Of a DNA stretch of 64,000 bases, positions 11,320 through 21,286 are shown in pieces (position 1 is the first letter of the stretch; each line of letters begins with the position of its first letter). Position numbers and translations under genes: made by a program. Location of the stretch: assembly GCF_006438725.1 (NCBI RefSeq), contig NZ_RCZD01000007.1:211155-275154 (forward strand), in the 5' to 3' direction. The DNA is from Ewingella americana. GTDB taxonomy: Bacteria > Pseudomonadota > Gammaproteobacteria > Enterobacterales > Enterobacteriaceae. The notes below the pieces were generated by a model, which saw only the letters and a program-made list of their open reading frames with translations, ran no database searches and had not been told where the DNA came from.

Positions 11320-12471
11320 ATGGCTAAACACCTCTTCACGTCCGAATCTGTTTCAGAAGGACATCCAGATAAAATCGCCGACCAAATTTCCGATGCCGTA
11401 CTGGACGCGATTTTAGAACAAGACCCGAAAGCACGTGTTGCATGTGAAACTTATGTTAAAACCGGCATGGTCCTCGTGGGGGGTGAAATCACCACCAGCG
11501 CATGGGTCGACGTAGAAGAAATCACCCGTCAGACCATCCGCGAAATTGGCTACGTCAATTCTCAGATGGGTTTCGATGCCAACTCTTGCGCCGTACTGAG
11601 CGCCATCGGCAAACAGTCGCCGGATATCAACCAGGGCGTTGATCGTCAAGATCCACTGGAACAAGGCGCAGGCGACCAGGGCTTGATGTTTGGTTATGCA
11701 ACCAACGAAACTGACGTACTGATGCCAGCCCCGATCACCTACGCACACCGTCTGGTGCAGCGTCAGGCTGAAGTGCGTAAAGCAGGTATTTTGTCGTGGT
11801 TGCGTCCTGATGCAAAAAGCCAGGTCACCTTCCAGTATGAGGACGGCAAAATTGTCGGTATCGACGCCGTTGTGCTGTCTACTCAACACTCTGAAGAGAT
11901 TGGGCTGAAAGATCTGCAGGAAGCGGTGATGGAAGAGATCATCAAACCCGTGCTGCCTGCCGAGTGGCTGAATGCCGGAACTAAATACCACATCAACCCG
12001 ACGGGCCGTTTTGTTATCGGCGGACCAATGGGTGACTGCGGTCTGACCGGCCGTAAAATCATCGTGGATACCTACGGCGGCATGGCGCGTCACGGTGGCG
12101 GTGCGTTCTCAGGTAAAGATCCGTCGAAAGTTGACCGTTCAGCAGCTTACGCGGCACGTTATGTCGCGAAAAACATCGTGGCTGCCGGTCTGGCTGACCG
12201 TTGCGAAATCCAGGTCTCTTACGCCATCGGCGTGGCAGAACCGACTTCCATCATGGTGGAAACCTTCGGTACCGGTAAAATTTCCAACGAGCAATTGACT
12301 CTGCTGGTACGCGAGTTCTTCGACCTGCGCCCATACGGTTTGATTCAGATGATGGATCTTCTGCACCCTATCTACAAAGAAACCGCTGCCTACGGTCACT
12401 TTGGTCGCGAACATTTCCCTTGGGAAAAAACCGACCGTGCCGAACAGCTGCGCGACGCTGCCGGCGTGTAA
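11320..12471 (+). CDS. metK: S-adenosylmethionine synthetase
   Basis: Makes S-adenosylmethionine from methionine and ATP. The chosen ATG gives [18 protein letters not shown], which matches the family start and has AAGG 8 bp upstream; an in-frame ATG at 11302 would add six unneeded residues. The 383 residues contain the signatures [12 protein letters not shown] (near 115) and [16 protein letters not shown] (near 255). Conserved lysines and aspartates of the three-domain fold are present. Monocistronic: its own terminator follows directly. Confidence 0.98.
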   Translation: MAKHLFTSESVSEGHPDKIADQISDAVLDAILEQDPKARVACETYVKTGMVLVGGEITTSAWVDVEEITRQTIREIGYVNSQMGFDANSCAVLSAIGKQSPDINQGVDRQDPLEQGAGDQGLMFGYATNETDVLMPAPITYAHRLVQRQAEVRKAGILSWLRPDAKSQVTFQYEDGKIVGIDAVVLSTQHSEEIGLKDLQEAVMEEIIKPVLPAEWLNAGTKYHINPTGRFVIGGPMGDCGLTGRKIIVDTYGGMARHGGGAFSGKDPSKVDRSAAYAARYVAKNIVAAGLADRCEIQVSYAIGVAEPTSIMVETFGTGKISNEQLTLLVREFFDLRPYGLIQMMDLLHPIYKETAAYGHFGREHFPWEKTDRAEQLRDAAGV

Positions 12472-12493
12472 TTTCAGCGCTGCGTCGGACCTT

Positions 12494-12526
12494 AAAAAAA
12501 CCCTGCCATTTTGGCGGGGTTTTTTA
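12494..12526 (+). terminator. Intrinsic terminator of metK
   Basis: AAAACCCTGCCA and TGGCGGGGTTTT pair over 12 bp with a TTT loop and a T run, 22 bp after the metK stop. Confidence 0.93.
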
Positions 12527-12573
12527 TTACCTGCATTTTAACGATGACATTTAAGCAAGCAATCAGAGTGGAA

Positions 12574-12589
12574 TGAAAACGATTACAAA
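12574..12589. promoter_or_regulatory. Weaker GalR/GalS-like site
   Basis: TGAAAACGATTACAA resembles the gal operator right half (CGATTACA). It lies 183 bp upstream of the clear gal operator. Two operators could allow DNA looping as in the E. coli gal operon, but this one matches poorly on its left half. Confidence 0.35.
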
Positions 12590-12651
12590 ATATAATTCGT
12601 TTATAATTAATAGATTAAAGTAATACCCCCCAGAGAAAATACGTAATTTGA

Positions 12652-12665
12652 TTGATCCAAGTCAA
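12652..12665. promoter_or_regulatory. Possible FNR box upstream of galP
   Basis: TTGATCCAAGTCAA matches the FNR consensus TTGAT-N4-ATCAA at nine of ten positions. Its role at a sugar-transporter promoter is uncertain; the match could be fortuitous in AT-rich DNA. Confidence 0.3.
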
Positions 12666-12756
12666 AAAATTAAGTATTACCCTCCCCCCGCAGCCCTTTC
12701 CGCCCGGCTATATCCCGTAAAAGCTTCTCACCACTGAGATGCTTTCCAAGCATTAA

Positions 12757-12772
12757 GTGTAAGCGATTACAA
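12757..12772. promoter_or_regulatory. GalR/GalS operator of galP
   Basis: GTGTAAGCGATTACAA matches the gal operator consensus (GTGKAANCGNTTNCAC) almost fully, 84 bp upstream of the galP start. A CRP-like half-site TGTGATCTGGCG begins 4 bp to its right, as expected for a catabolite-activated, galactose-induced promoter. The binding is inferred. Confidence 0.75.
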
Positions 12773-12855
12773 CTCTGTGATCTGGCGCACTTTCAACCGG
12801 GGTCAGGGCAAATAACATAACAAGCTAAGCATTATTGCTATCTTTTGGAGGCAGG

Positions 12856-14250
12856 ATGAGTAACTCAACGTATGGCAAAAAGAAACGCTCGAATAAAAGC
12901 GTCACTTTCTTTGTTTGTTTTCTCGCCGCACTGGCTGGCCTGTTGTTCGGGCTGGATATCGGCGTCATTGCTGGTGCTCTTCCCTTCATCAGTCATGAAT
13001 TCCAGATAACCAGCCATCAGCAAGAGTGGGTCGTCAGCTCAATGATGTTTGGTGCCGCTGTCGGTGCCATCGGCAGTGGCTGGCTCAACTTCCGTCTGGG
13101 CCGTAAATATAGCCTGATGATTGGTGCCGTGCTGTTTGTGGTCGGTTCGCTGTGTTCAGCCTTCGCGCCAAATACCGAGGTGCTGATTGTCGCTCGTGTG
13201 TTACTGGGTCTGGCTGTGGGTATCGCCTCTTATACCGCCCCGGTTTATCTGTCGGAAATCGCACCAGAAAAAATTCGTGGCAGCATGATTTCCATGTACC
13301 AGTTGATGATCACCATCGGTATTTTGGCAGCCTATCTGTCCGACACCGGCTTCAGTTATACCGGCGAATGGCGCTGGATGCTGGGCGTTATCACCCTGCC
13401 GGCACTGCTGCTGCTGATTGGCGTGTTCTTCCTGCCTGACAGCCCGCGTTGGCTGGCCGCCCGTGGCAACGATGATAAAGCCCGCCGTGTGCTGGAAAAA
13501 CTGCGTGATTCCACCGCCCAGGCGAAAAGCGAGCTGGATGAAATCCGTGAAAGCCTGAAGATTAAACAGAGTGGCTGGGGCCTGTTCACCAGCAATACAA
13601 ACTTCCGTCGTGCGGTATACCTCGGCATCCTGTTGCAGGTTATGCAACAGTTCACCGGTATGAATGTCATCATGTATTACGCACCGAAAATCTTTGGTAT
13701 TGCCGGTTTCGCCAGCACCTCTCAACAGATGTGGGGCACGGTGATCGTCGGTATCGTTAACGTACTGGCGACCTTTATTGCCATTGGCCTGGTGGATCGT
13801 TGGGGCCGTAAACCGACCCTTAAACTGGGCTTCCTGGTGATGGCGGTTGGCATGGGTATCTTGGGTACCATGCTGCACATTGGCGTGGAATCTGACGTGG
13901 CGAAATACTTCTCCATCGCGATGCTGCTGATGTTCATCGTCGGTTTCGCCATGAGTGCCGGCCCGCTGATCTGGGTACTGTGCTCTGAAATCCAACCGCT
14001 GCGCGGCCGTGACTTCGGTATCACCGTCTCCACAACAACCAATTGGATCGCCAACATGATTGTCGGCGCAACCTTCCTGACCATGCTAGAAACCCTCGGC
14101 AACGCCAATACCTTCTGGGTATACGCAGCGCTGAACGTGGTGTTCATCTTCATCACCATTGCGCTGATCCCTGAGACGAAGAATGTGTCTCTGGAACACA
14201 TCGAACGCAATCTGATGAAAGGCGAACCGCTGCGCGACATCGGTAAGTAA
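12856..14250 (+). CDS. galP: Galactose:H+ symporter
   Basis: Inner-membrane sugar-porter-family MFS protein with 12 membrane segments and 464 residues, the same length as E. coli GalP. Family motifs are visible in order: [18 protein letters not shown] in segment 1, the [14 protein letters not shown] loop, [45 protein letters not shown] in segment 7, [10 protein letters not shown] and the C-terminal [14 protein letters not shown]. The start is set by GGAGG 8 bp before the ATG; an earlier in-frame ATG at 12835 has no ribosome site. Position after metK and the gal operator support GalP over other sugar porters. Confidence 0.95.
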   Translation: MSNSTYGKKKRSNKSVTFFVCFLAALAGLLFGLDIGVIAGALPFISHEFQITSHQQEWVVSSMMFGAAVGAIGSGWLNFRLGRKYSLMIGAVLFVVGSLCSAFAPNTEVLIVARVLLGLAVGIASYTAPVYLSEIAPEKIRGSMISMYQLMITIGILAAYLSDTGFSYTGEWRWMLGVITLPALLLLIGVFFLPDSPRWLAARGNDDKARRVLEKLRDSTAQAKSELDEIRESLKIKQSGWGLFTSNTNFRRAVYLGILLQVMQQFTGMNVIMYYAPKIFGIAGFASTSQQMWGTVIVGIVNVLATFIAIGLVDRWGRKPTLKLGFLVMAVGMGILGTMLHIGVESDVAKYFSIAMLLMFIVGFAMSAGPLIWVLCSEIQPLRGRDFGITVSTTTNWIANMIVGATFLTMLETLGNANTFWVYAALNVVFIFITIALIPETKNVSLEHIERNLMKGEPLRDIGK

Positions 14251-14273
14251 GTTCAGAGAATATGTCAGTACGG

Positions 14274-14301
14274 CTGGGGGCGATAAAACGCCCCCAGTTA
14301 T
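14274..14301 (+). terminator. Hairpin terminator after galP
   Basis: CTGGGGGCG and CGCCCCCAG form a perfect 9-bp GC-rich stem with an ATAAAA loop, followed by TTATT. It lies within the short galP-sprT interval, so sprT probably needs its own promoter or read-through. Confidence 0.65.
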
Positions 14302-14336
14302 TGCATCTCCCCCCTGCCCGATTTATTCTTCGCCTG

Positions 14337-14852
14337 ATGAAAAGCCCCCGACTCCCCATTGCCCTGCAACAAGCCGTCATGCGCTGCCTGCGGGAAAAAC
14401 TCCAGCTGGCCAATACCCATTTCGGTACGGATTACCCCGAACCAGAAATCAGCTATCAGCAGCGCGGCACCAGTGCGGGCAGTGCCTACCTGCAACACTG
14501 GCAAATCCGGCTCAACCCGGTATTACTGGCCGAGAATCAACAGCCCTTTGTCGATGAAGTTGTCCCCCACGAACTGGCGCATCTGCTGGTTTACCGACGT
14601 TTTGGCCGCGCTGCCGCGCCACACGGTAAAGAGTGGCGTTGGATGATGGAGCATGTGCTTGGCGTCAGTGCCAGCCGCACCCACAAATTCGAAACCGCCT
14701 CGGTACAAAGCAAAACTTACCCCTATTTATGTGCCTGTCAGGACCATCAACTGACCGTGCGCCGCCATAACCGGGTTATGCGAAAAGAAGCTGAATATCG
14801 CTGTCGTCATTGTGGGGAACTGTTACGGTTTAACGTCAAAGGCAACGGTTAA
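14337..14852 (+). CDS. sprT: SprT-family zinc-binding protein
   Basis: Putative cytoplasmic metalloprotease-like protein of the SprT/Spartan family; its role in bacteria is poorly defined. The start chosen, [18 protein letters not shown], matches the E. coli protein; the frame extends 25 codons further upstream into the galP terminator hairpin and that part is not expected to be coding. The 171 residues have HELAH (His78, Glu79, His82), SxGSAYL substrate-side strands and a C-terminal zinc ribbon (CACQDH ... YRCRHCGE). It sits in the conserved galP-sprT-endA order. Confidence 0.93.
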   Translation: MKSPRLPIALQQAVMRCLREKLQLANTHFGTDYPEPEISYQQRGTSAGSAYLQHWQIRLNPVLLAENQQPFVDEVVPHELAHLLVYRRFGRAAAPHGKEWRWMMEHVLGVSASRTHKFETASVQSKTYPYLCACQDHQLTVRRHNRVMRKEAEYRCRHCGELLRFNVKGNG

Positions 14853-14951
14853 TTGTATGATTATTAACCAATAAAAATCATCTTTCGCTGATTGTCACCC
14901 CAGGATGTATCCGCTACCCTGCGTGCTTTTCGCATCAGGTTGTTTTGGAAT

Positions 14952-15656
14952 ATGTCTCGCAAAATTGTTGTCTCAGCACTTATCTTCACCGCGTTACTTC
15001 CGCTCTCTGCACTCAGCAAAGGTATTAATAACTTCACTCAGGCCAAAGCCGAGGCCGTAAAAGTCAATCAGGGCGCGCAGACGTTTTACTGTGGATGCGA
15101 CATCAGCTGGCAGGGAAAAAAAGGCACGCCGGATCTAAAATCCTGCGGCTATCAGGTACGAAAAAGTGAATTACGTGCCAACAGAATTGAGTGGGAACAT
15201 GTAATGCCGGCCTGGCAGTTTGGTCATTTACGCCAGTGCTGGCAGGACGGCGGGCGAAAAAACTGTGCGAAAGATGAAGATTACCGCCAGATCGAAACGG
15301 ACCTGCACAATCTTCAGCCTGCTATCGGCGAGGTCAACGGCGACCGCAATAACTTTATGTACAGCCAGTGGAACGGCGGCGAAGGCCAGTACGGACGCTG
15401 CGAAATGAAAATCGACTTCAAAGAAAAAGCGGCAGAGCCCCCTGCCAGAGCGCGCGGCGCGATTGCCCGTACCTATTTCTATATGCGTGATCGTTATCAG
15501 CTGAATTTATCCCGCCAGCAGACGCAGCTGTTCACCGCCTGGGATCGCCAGTACCCAGTCACCGGTTGGGAGTGCGAGCGAGACAACCGCATCGCCAGCG
15601 TGCAGGGGAATCATAATCTTTATGTTCAGCAGGCTTGTGCGCAGAGAAAAAGCTAA
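14952..15656 (+). CDS. endA: Periplasmic endonuclease I
   Basis: Non-specific double-strand DNA endonuclease of the periplasm. The start chosen opens a signal peptide, [22 protein letters not shown], giving 234 residues against 235 in E. coli; the frame could extend upstream only through DNA with no ribosome site. Active-site features are [12 protein letters not shown] (catalytic histidine) and the [18 protein letters not shown] metal-binding helix. Several cysteines (CGC, SCGY, QCW, NCAK) would form disulfides in the periplasm. Confidence 0.95.
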   Translation: MSRKIVVSALIFTALLPLSALSKGINNFTQAKAEAVKVNQGAQTFYCGCDISWQGKKGTPDLKSCGYQVRKSELRANRIEWEHVMPAWQFGHLRQCWQDGGRKNCAKDEDYRQIETDLHNLQPAIGEVNGDRNNFMYSQWNGGEGQYGRCEMKIDFKEKAAEPPARARGAIARTYFYMRDRYQLNLSRQQTQLFTAWDRQYPVTGWECERDNRIASVQGNHNLYVQQACAQRKS

Positions 15657-15684
15657 CTTAGTATTAAACACATCACCAGAGCAC

Positions 15685-15710
15685 ATTAGCTCGCGACAAC
15701 GCGGGCTAAT
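15685..15710. other. Perfect hairpin between endA and rsmE
   Basis: ATTAGCTCGCG and CGCGGGCTAAT pair over 11 bp with an ACAA loop. No T run follows on either strand, so it is not a typical intrinsic terminator. It could be an RNA-processing or attenuation element ahead of rsmE. Confidence 0.4.
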
Positions 15711-15755
15711 AACGCCAAAATAGCCACTTCAACACTTTAAGGACAGCTGCCCCAC

Positions 15756-16487
15756 ATGCGCATACCTCGCATTTTTCACCCGCAACCTATTACCGACAAC
15801 AGCGAGATTGCGCTGAGCGAAGACGCTGCCAATCACACGGGCCGCGTATTGCGTATGCAAACGGGCCAGAGTATCCAGCTGTTTGACGGCAGCAATCAGC
15901 TGTTCGACGCCACCATTACTCAGGTGGATAAGAAAAGCGTCAAGGTTAGCGTAACGGCAGGCGTAGTGGCTGATAATGAATCCCCGCTGAATCTGCATCT
16001 CGGGCAGGTGATTTCGCGCGGCGAGAAGATGGAATTCACCATTCAGAAATCTATTGAGCTGGGCGTAAATACCATTACGCCACTGTTTTCCGAGCGTTGC
16101 GGCGTCAAACTTGACGGCGAACGTCTGGAGAAGAAATTGCAGCAATGGCAGAAGATTGCGATTGCTGCCTGCGAACAGTGCGGGCGAAACCGTATCCCAG
16201 AAATTCGCCCCGCGATGCAGCTTGAAGCCTGGTGTGCCGAGCAGGACGACAGCCTGAAACTGAACCTGCATCCGCGCGCCAGCCACAGCATTAATACCCT
16301 GCCGCTGCCGGTGACCCACGTTCGTCTGTTGATCGGCCCGGAAGGCGGTTTGTCCGCCGAAGAAATTGCAATGACCTCCGGTTACGGATTTACTGATATC
16401 CTGCTGGGACCCCGTGTTCTGCGCACAGAAACTACAGCACTCACCGCGATAACGGCCTTACAGGTTCGTTTCGGCGATCTGGGTTAA
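15756..16487 (+). CDS. rsmE: 16S rRNA (uracil1498-N3)-methyltransferase
   Basis: SPOUT-class methyltransferase that modifies U1498 of 16S rRNA. The 243 residues equal the E. coli length. The N-terminal PUA-like domain ([12 protein letters not shown] ... [12 protein letters not shown]) is followed by the knotted SAM-binding domain with [39 protein letters not shown] and [15 protein letters not shown] motifs. It ends 11 bp before gshB, within which the GAGGAG ribosome site of gshB lies, so the two are co-transcribed. Confidence 0.97.
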   Translation: MRIPRIFHPQPITDNSEIALSEDAANHTGRVLRMQTGQSIQLFDGSNQLFDATITQVDKKSVKVSVTAGVVADNESPLNLHLGQVISRGEKMEFTIQKSIELGVNTITPLFSERCGVKLDGERLEKKLQQWQKIAIAACEQCGRNRIPEIRPAMQLEAWCAEQDDSLKLNLHPRASHSINTLPLPVTHVRLLIGPEGGLSAEEIAMTSGYGFTDILLGPRVLRTETTALTAITALQVRFGDLG

Positions 16488-16498
16488 GAGGAGACCAA

Positions 16499-17449
16499 AT
16501 GATCAAGCTTGGCATCGTAATGGACCCTATTTCGTCCATTAACATCAAAAAAGACACCAGCTTCGCGATGTTGCTGGAAGCACAAAGCCGTGGTTATGAA
16601 CTGCATTATATGGAGATGGACTCTCTGTATCTGCGCGGCGGTGAAGGCCGTGCAGTGACACGTAAACTGAATGTTAAGCAAGATTACGACGGCTGGTATG
16701 AATTCGGCACCGAGCAGGACATCGCCCTGCAGGAACTCGATGTGATCCTGATGCGTAAGGACCCGCCGTTTGATACCGAATTTATCTATGCCACTTATAT
16801 CCTTGAGCGCGCCGAAGAAAAAGGCACGCTGATCGTTAACAAACCGCAGAGCCTGCGTGACTGTAACGAAAAGCTGTTTACCGCCTGGTTCCCGGAACTG
16901 ACCCCAGATACGCTGGTCACTCGCAATTCTGCGCAGTTGAAAGCTTTCCATAAAGAGCACACCGACGTGATCCTCAAGCCGCTCGATGGCATGGGTGGCG
17001 CATCGATTTTCCGTCTGAAGCCGGAAGATGCCAACGTGTCAGTGATCATCGAAACCCTGACCGAGCACGGTAGCCGTTTCTGTATGGCGCAGAATTATTT
17101 GCCGGCGATTAAAGACGGTGACAAACGCGTGCTGGTGGTCGACGGCGAACCGGTGCCTTACTGCCTGGCACGCATTCCGGCACAGGGCGAAACCCGTGGT
17201 AATCTGGCTGCCGGTGGCCGTGGCGAAGCGCGTCCACTGACCGAGAGCGACTGGGCGATTGCCCGTAAAGTGGCACCGGTGCTGAAAGAAAAAGGGCTGA
17301 TTTTTGTCGGTCTGGACATCATTGGCGACCGCCTGACTGAAATCAACGTCACCAGCCCGACCTGTGCGCGTGAAATCGAAGCCGCATTCCCGATTTCCGT
17401 CACCGGTATGCTGATGGACGCGATCGAAAAACGTCTCGCACACCGTTAA
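16499..17449 (+). CDS. gshB: Glutathione synthetase
   Basis: ATP-grasp ligase that joins gamma-glutamylcysteine and glycine to make glutathione. The 316 residues have the N-terminal MIKLGIVMDPISSINIKKD fold, the ATP-grasp lysine segment VILKPLDGMGGASIFRL, the P-loop-like NLAAGGRGEARPL and the metal-binding GLDIIGDRLTEINVTSPT. GAGGAG lies 7 bp before the ATG. It shares an operon with rsmE and is followed by a strong terminator. Confidence 0.97.
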   Translation: MIKLGIVMDPISSINIKKDTSFAMLLEAQSRGYELHYMEMDSLYLRGGEGRAVTRKLNVKQDYDGWYEFGTEQDIALQELDVILMRKDPPFDTEFIYATYILERAEEKGTLIVNKPQSLRDCNEKLFTAWFPELTPDTLVTRNSAQLKAFHKEHTDVILKPLDGMGGASIFRLKPEDANVSVIIETLTEHGSRFCMAQNYLPAIKDGDKRVLVVDGEPVPYCLARIPAQGETRGNLAAGGRGEARPLTESDWAIARKVAPVLKEKGLIFVGLDIIGDRLTEINVTSPTCAREIEAAFPISVTGMLMDAIEKRLAHR

Positions 17450-17469
17450 TTTATTTAACGTTCTGTCTA

Positions 17470-17499
17470 ATGGCGTAATTTTATTACGCCATCATTTTT
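17470..17499 (+). terminator. Terminator of the rsmE-gshB unit
   Basis: ATGGCGTAAT and ATTACGCCAT form a perfect 10-bp stem with a TTT loop, followed by CATTTTT. Confidence 0.85.
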
Positions 17500-17523
17500 C
17501 TGAGGTTAACCATCCTGCATACC

Positions 17524-18087
17524 ATGAATCTACAACATCACTTTCTCATTGCGATGCCTGGGCTGGATGAACCCCAGTTCAAACGTTCTGTTGTGTATAT
17601 CTGCGAACATAATGAAGATGGCGCAATGGGTCTGGTAATTAATAAACTGGTGGAAGATTTCACCATCGAGAACGTACTCGACAAGCTGGAGATCACCCCC
17701 ACCCCACGCGATCCGGCTATCCGTCTCGATCGCCCGGTGTTTTCCGGCGGCCCACTGGCAGACGATCGCGGTTTTATTTTGCACACACCGCGCAGTGGTT
17801 TTGGCTCCAGCATTCAGATTTCAGACACCACGATGATCACCACGTCCAAAGATGTACTGGAAACGCTGGGCACGCCGGAACAGCCTAAAGACGTGCTGGT
17901 CGCGCTGGGCTATGCCGCATGGGAACAGGGCCAGTTGGAAAGAGAGTTGCTGGATAACGCCTGGCTGACCATCGAAGCCAGCAGCGATATTTTGTTCCGC
18001 ACACCCATCGCTGACCGCTGGCGTGAAGCCGCAAAAATGATCGGCATCGATGTCGGCCAGCTCGCCACCCACGCAGGTCGTGCATAA
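17524..18087 (+). CDS. yqgE: YqgE/AlgH family protein
   Basis: DUF179 protein of unknown molecular function, 187 residues as in E. coli. It begins [22 protein letters not shown] and contains family motifs [35 protein letters not shown] and [21 protein letters not shown]. The stop codon shares one base with the ruvX start (TAATG), the conserved and probably translationally coupled yqgE-ruvX pair. Confidence 0.95.
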   Translation: MNLQHHFLIAMPGLDEPQFKRSVVYICEHNEDGAMGLVINKLVEDFTIENVLDKLEITPTPRDPAIRLDRPVFSGGPLADDRGFILHTPRSGFGSSIQISDTTMITTSKDVLETLGTPEQPKDVLVALGYAAWEQGQLERELLDNAWLTIEASSDILFRTPIADRWREAAKMIGIDVGQLATHAGRA

Positions 18088-18536
18088 TGGCTAACCGCAC
18101 CGTATTTGCCTTTGATTTCGGCACCAAAAGTATCGGGCTGGCGATTGGCCAGGAAGTCACGGGGACCGCCCGTCCCCTGACCTCGTTCAAAGCGCAGGAC
18201 GGCACCCCGGACTGGCAGAAGATCGAGAAACTGCTCAAAGAGTGGTTACCGGACGTGGTGGTGGTTGGCCTGCCGCTGAACATGGACGGCACCGAACAAC
18301 CCCTGACCGCCCGCGCCCGCAAATTTGCCAACCGCTTACATGGTCGCTTTGGGGTGCAGGTTGAACTGCATGACGAACGCCTGAGCACCGTCGAAGCCCG
18401 CGCTGAACTGTTCGACCGTGGTGGTTTCCGCGCACTCGACAAAGGCAGCGTGGATGCAGCTTCTGCAGTGATCATTCTGGAAAGCTGGTTTGAGAAGCAA
18501 TGGAGCCAGCCAGCGGCGGAGTCACCTCAGAAATAA
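18087..18536 (+). CDS. ruvX: Holliday-junction resolvase-like YqgF/RuvX
   Basis: RNase-H-fold protein that in E. coli takes part in 5' processing of pre-16S rRNA. The acidic residues of the fold are visible in [14 protein letters not shown] (near residue 9), [14 protein letters not shown] and the late [13 protein letters not shown] aspartate; the [14 protein letters not shown] motif lies between. It is 149 residues, about ten longer than E. coli because of a C-terminal tail ([12 protein letters not shown]) that overlaps the convergent yggR end by 65 bp. Confidence 0.95.
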   Translation: MANRTVFAFDFGTKSIGLAIGQEVTGTARPLTSFKAQDGTPDWQKIEKLLKEWLPDVVVVGLPLNMDGTEQPLTARARKFANRLHGRFGVQVELHDERLSTVEARAELFDRGGFRALDKGSVDAASAVIILESWFEKQWSQPAAESPQK

Positions 18537-19521
18537 GCCCGCTGGCAATACGCTGTAACCGGCTCTGTTCAAAGGTTTGCATACCGGCCTTCGAGCCGGT
18601 TTGCAAAATATCCACCAGCTGATGCGTCTTGCCTTCGCGGATTAAATTCCCCACCGCAGGCGTGGAGGTCAGCACTTCAAACAGCGCCACCCTTTCCCCC
18701 GCGCTTCCCAATATCAATTTCTGCGCAACGATACCGCGCAGGCTGCCTGCCAGCTGCGCACGAACAAAACCTTTCTCCTCTGCCGGAAATACATCCACCA
18801 GCCGGTCAACCGCCTGCGTGGCGTTACGGGTATGCAACGTTGCCAATACCAGATGCCCGGTTTCCGCCGCAGTCAATGCCAGCCGGATACTGTCAGCATC
18901 ACGCAGCTCGCCGAGCAGCAAGACGTCCGGGTCTTCCCGCAGTGCACCGCGAACCGCATCGCTAAAGGAGTCTGTATGCCTACCCAGTTCACGCTGTTGA
19001 ATAAGGCACCGCTGGCTGCTGTGAATAAATTCAATCGGGTCCTCCAGCGTAATAATATGCCGGGCGCAGCTGCGGTTGAGGTGGTCAATCATTGCCGCCA
19101 GCGTGGTCGATTTGCCGCTGCCGGTCGCACCGGTCACCAGGATCAGGCCATCTTCACATTCAGTAAGATTTGCCACTACCGGGGGGACCTGAAGCTGTTC
19201 CAGCTGCGGACAACGCTGCGGCACACGGCGCAATGCGGCTGAGATCCCATGCAGTTGTCTGAAAAAATTCACCCGCAGACGTAACCCGTTGGCCAGCGTA
19301 ATCGCGCTGTCCGTCTGGCCTTTATGCTGTAATTCGGCACGCTGTGCGGGTTCCAGCCAGGTGTCACTTAGCCACTGCATGTTTTCCACGGTGATTTTAA
19401 CTGCATTCTCCAGATGCCTTAACTCGCCCTGGCTTCGCAACATCGGCAGATGCCCGGCGCAAAGGTGCAGATCGGAGGCATTTTGCTTTACACTAAGCTC
19501 CACAAATTCATCGATATCCAT
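18472..19521 (-). CDS. yggR: PilT-like type IV pilus retraction ATPase homologue
   Basis: Secretion-superfamily ATPase of the PilT/PilU group. The chosen ATG gives [20 protein letters not shown], the standard start, with GGAGATTT upstream; the reading frame continues 14 codons further up across the yggS start. The 349 residues show the Walker [13 protein letters not shown] (near residue 125), the aspartate box [11 protein letters not shown], Walker [13 protein letters not shown] and the histidine box [14 protein letters not shown]. No pilus genes lie nearby, as in E. coli. Divergent from yggS, convergent with and overlapping ruvX by 65 bp. Confidence 0.93.
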   Translation of the reverse strand: MDIDEFVELSVKQNASDLHLCAGHLPMLRSQGELRHLENAVKITVENMQWLSDTWLEPAQRAELQHKGQTDSAITLANGLRLRVNFFRQLHGISAALRRVPQRCPQLEQLQVPPVVANLTECEDGLILVTGATGSGKSTTLAAMIDHLNRSCARHIITLEDPIEFIHSSQRCLIQQRELGRHTDSFSDAVRGALREDPDVLLLGELRDADSIRLALTAAETGHLVLATLHTRNATQAVDRLVDVFPAEEKGFVRAQLAGSLRGIVAQKLILGSAGERVALFEVLTSTPAVGNLIREGKTHQLVDILQTGSKAGMQTFEQSRLQRIASGLISEVTPPLAGSIASQTSFPE

Positions 19522-19542
19522 TTTGAAATCTCCTGAGCCACT

Positions 19543-20253
19543 ATGAGCCTTAGCCAGCCACACACTATTGGTAAGAACTTACAGGATGTTCGCGAGCAAA
19601 TCGCAGCCGCTGCACAGCGCTGCGAGCGGCCTCTGGAAGAAATTACGTTGCTTGCAGTCAGCAAAACCAAACCTGCGAGCGCTGTCGAAGAAGCGATCGC
19701 TGCCGGTCAACTGGCATTCGGTGAAAACTATGTTCAGGAAGGCGTGGACAAGATTGCGCACTTTGCCGGGCATCAGCCCGCACTGACCTGGCACTTTATC
19801 GGCCCGCTGCAATCGAATAAAAGCCGTTTGGTGGCAGAGAATTTTGACTGGTGCCATACGGTTGACCGCCTGAAAATCGCCCAGCGCCTGAATGAACAGC
19901 GCCCGGAAAACCTGCCGCCCTTGCAGGTGCTGATTCAGGTAAATATCAGCGATGAAGCCAGTAAATCCGGTATTGCGCTGAGCGATGTTGATGTGCTGGC
20001 CGATCAGATAAGCCAGATGCCGCGCCTGACCCTGCGCGGCCTGATGGCCATCCCAGCCATTGAGCATGATTATCAGCGTCAGTTGGCCGTTTTCAGCCAG
20101 ATGCGCAGCGCCTTTGATGCGCTCAGGGCGCGATATCCGCAGCTCGACACGCTGTCGATGGGCATGACCGACGATATGCCTGCCGCCATCGCGGCGGGCA
20201 GTACGATGGTGCGAATTGGCACCGCGATATTTGGTGCGCGTGACTACGCTTAA
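19543..20253 (+). CDS. yggS: PLP homeostasis protein
   Basis: PLP-binding TIM-barrel protein (COG0325) that keeps pyridoxal phosphate and amino acid pools balanced; it has no known catalytic activity. The 236 residues include the PLP lysine in LAVSKTKPASAV (near 36), FGENYVQEGVDKI, WHFIGPLQSNKSR, QVNISDEASKSG and the phosphate-binding LSMGMTDDMPAAIAAGSTMVRIG. It leads the yggS-proC-yggT-yggU-rdgB-hemW run. Confidence 0.96.
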   Translation: MSLSQPHTIGKNLQDVREQIAAAAQRCERPLEEITLLAVSKTKPASAVEEAIAAGQLAFGENYVQEGVDKIAHFAGHQPALTWHFIGPLQSNKSRLVAENFDWCHTVDRLKIAQRLNEQRPENLPPLQVLIQVNISDEASKSGIALSDVDVLADQISQMPRLTLRGLMAIPAIEHDYQRQLAVFSQMRSAFDALRARYPQLDTLSMGMTDDMPAAIAAGSTMVRIGTAIFGARDYA

Positions 20254-20304
20254 GCAAATTCATCCCCATATCCAGACAGACCTCAAATTTAACGAAGGAG
20301 CACC

Positions 20305-21126
20305 ATGCAACATCGAAAATTATGTTTTATCGGCGCCGGTAACATGGCGGGGGCCATTATTTCTGGTCTGGTTGAAAGTGGCTATCCGGCAAAATTGATC
20401 AGCGTCTGCGCCCCTTCAGGCAAAAACCGTGACCCGCTGGCGTCGAAATATGGCGTAAAAAGCAGTGATAACAATATTGCCTGTGCGCAGGAAGCGGATG
20501 TCGTGGTGCTGGCGGTGAAACCGCAATTGATGGCCGACGTATGTAAAGCACTGCAAAAAGAGGTGGATTTCAGCGGTAAACTGGTACTGTCGATTGCCGC
20601 AGGCATCAGCGTCGCGCGCTTCTGCGAACTGCTGGGCAACAAACTGAATATCGTGCGTATTATGCCGAACACGCCATCCTTAGTTGGGCAAGGCATGAGC
20701 GGGCTTTATGCGCCGGAACAAGTGTCTCAGCCAGACCGCGATTACAGCGGCGAACTGATGACAGCGGTTGGCAAAGTCTGCTGGGTTGATACCGAAGAGG
20801 GCATCAACCATATTATTGCCGCCGCAGGCAGCGCACCGGCCTATTTCTTCCTGTTTATGGAAGCTATGCAAGCCGAAGCTGAACGTTTAGGATTCAGTAC
20901 AGAAACGGCGCGTATGCTGGTAGAACAAGCCGCCAGCGGTGCAACGGCGCTGGTAGCCGCCAGCCCGGACACGCCGCTGTCACAACTGCGTGAGAATGTG
21001 ACCTCCAAAGGCGGCACCACCTTTGAAGCACTGAAAGTTTTCACCGACCATAAATTACCGAAGATCGTTTCCGAGGCCATGCAGGCCGCCATTACCCGCG
21101 CGCAGGAAATGGAAAAACAGTTCTGA
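20305..21126 (+). CDS. proC: Pyrroline-5-carboxylate reductase
   Basis: Last step of proline synthesis: NADPH reduction of pyrroline-5-carboxylate. The 273 residues begin with the Rossmann motif FIGAGNMAGAIISGL and contain VVLAVKPQ, RIMPNTPSLVGQGM and the C-terminal signature LRENVTSKGGTTFEALKVF. AAGGAG lies 6 bp before the ATG. A proC copy between yggS and yggT is usual outside the Enterobacteriaceae proper; in E. coli proC is elsewhere. Confidence 0.97.
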   Translation: MQHRKLCFIGAGNMAGAIISGLVESGYPAKLISVCAPSGKNRDPLASKYGVKSSDNNIACAQEADVVVLAVKPQLMADVCKALQKEVDFSGKLVLSIAAGISVARFCELLGNKLNIVRIMPNTPSLVGQGMSGLYAPEQVSQPDRDYSGELMTAVGKVCWVDTEEGINHIIAAAGSAPAYFFLFMEAMQAEAERLGFSTETARMLVEQAASGATALVAASPDTPLSQLRENVTSKGGTTFEALKVFTDHKLPKIVSEAMQAAITRAQEMEKQF

Positions 21127-21159
21127 TTTAGAACGATTAATAAAAACATTCATGCCCAA

Positions 21160-21282
21160 AATCATTCGGGTTGCATCAAGGCGGCAACTGAGTGAATCCC
21201 CTGGGAGCATACATCAGTATGTGACCAGGGTTCGCGAAGACAGCCAACGCAGAGGCAGCTCGAAGGATGAAGGGCAAAGGGG
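21160..21282. repeat. ERIC element upstream of yggT
   Basis: The 120-bp stretch carries the ERIC core: GTGAATCCCC followed by GGGAGCATACATCAGTATGTGACCAGGG in parts, and the flanks ATTCGGGTTGCATCAAGGCGG and AGGCAGCTCGAAGGATGAAGGG. This is the imperfect palindrome used by ERIC-PCR primers. It lies in the proC-yggT interval, so it will be transcribed as a long stem and may affect read-through. It also supplies an artificial in-frame extension of yggT. Confidence 0.85.
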
Positions 21283-21286
21283 ATAT

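Noticed and set aside
21152..21286. Extended N-terminus of YggT
   Set aside because: These 45 codons come from an ERIC repeat and are absent from the family.
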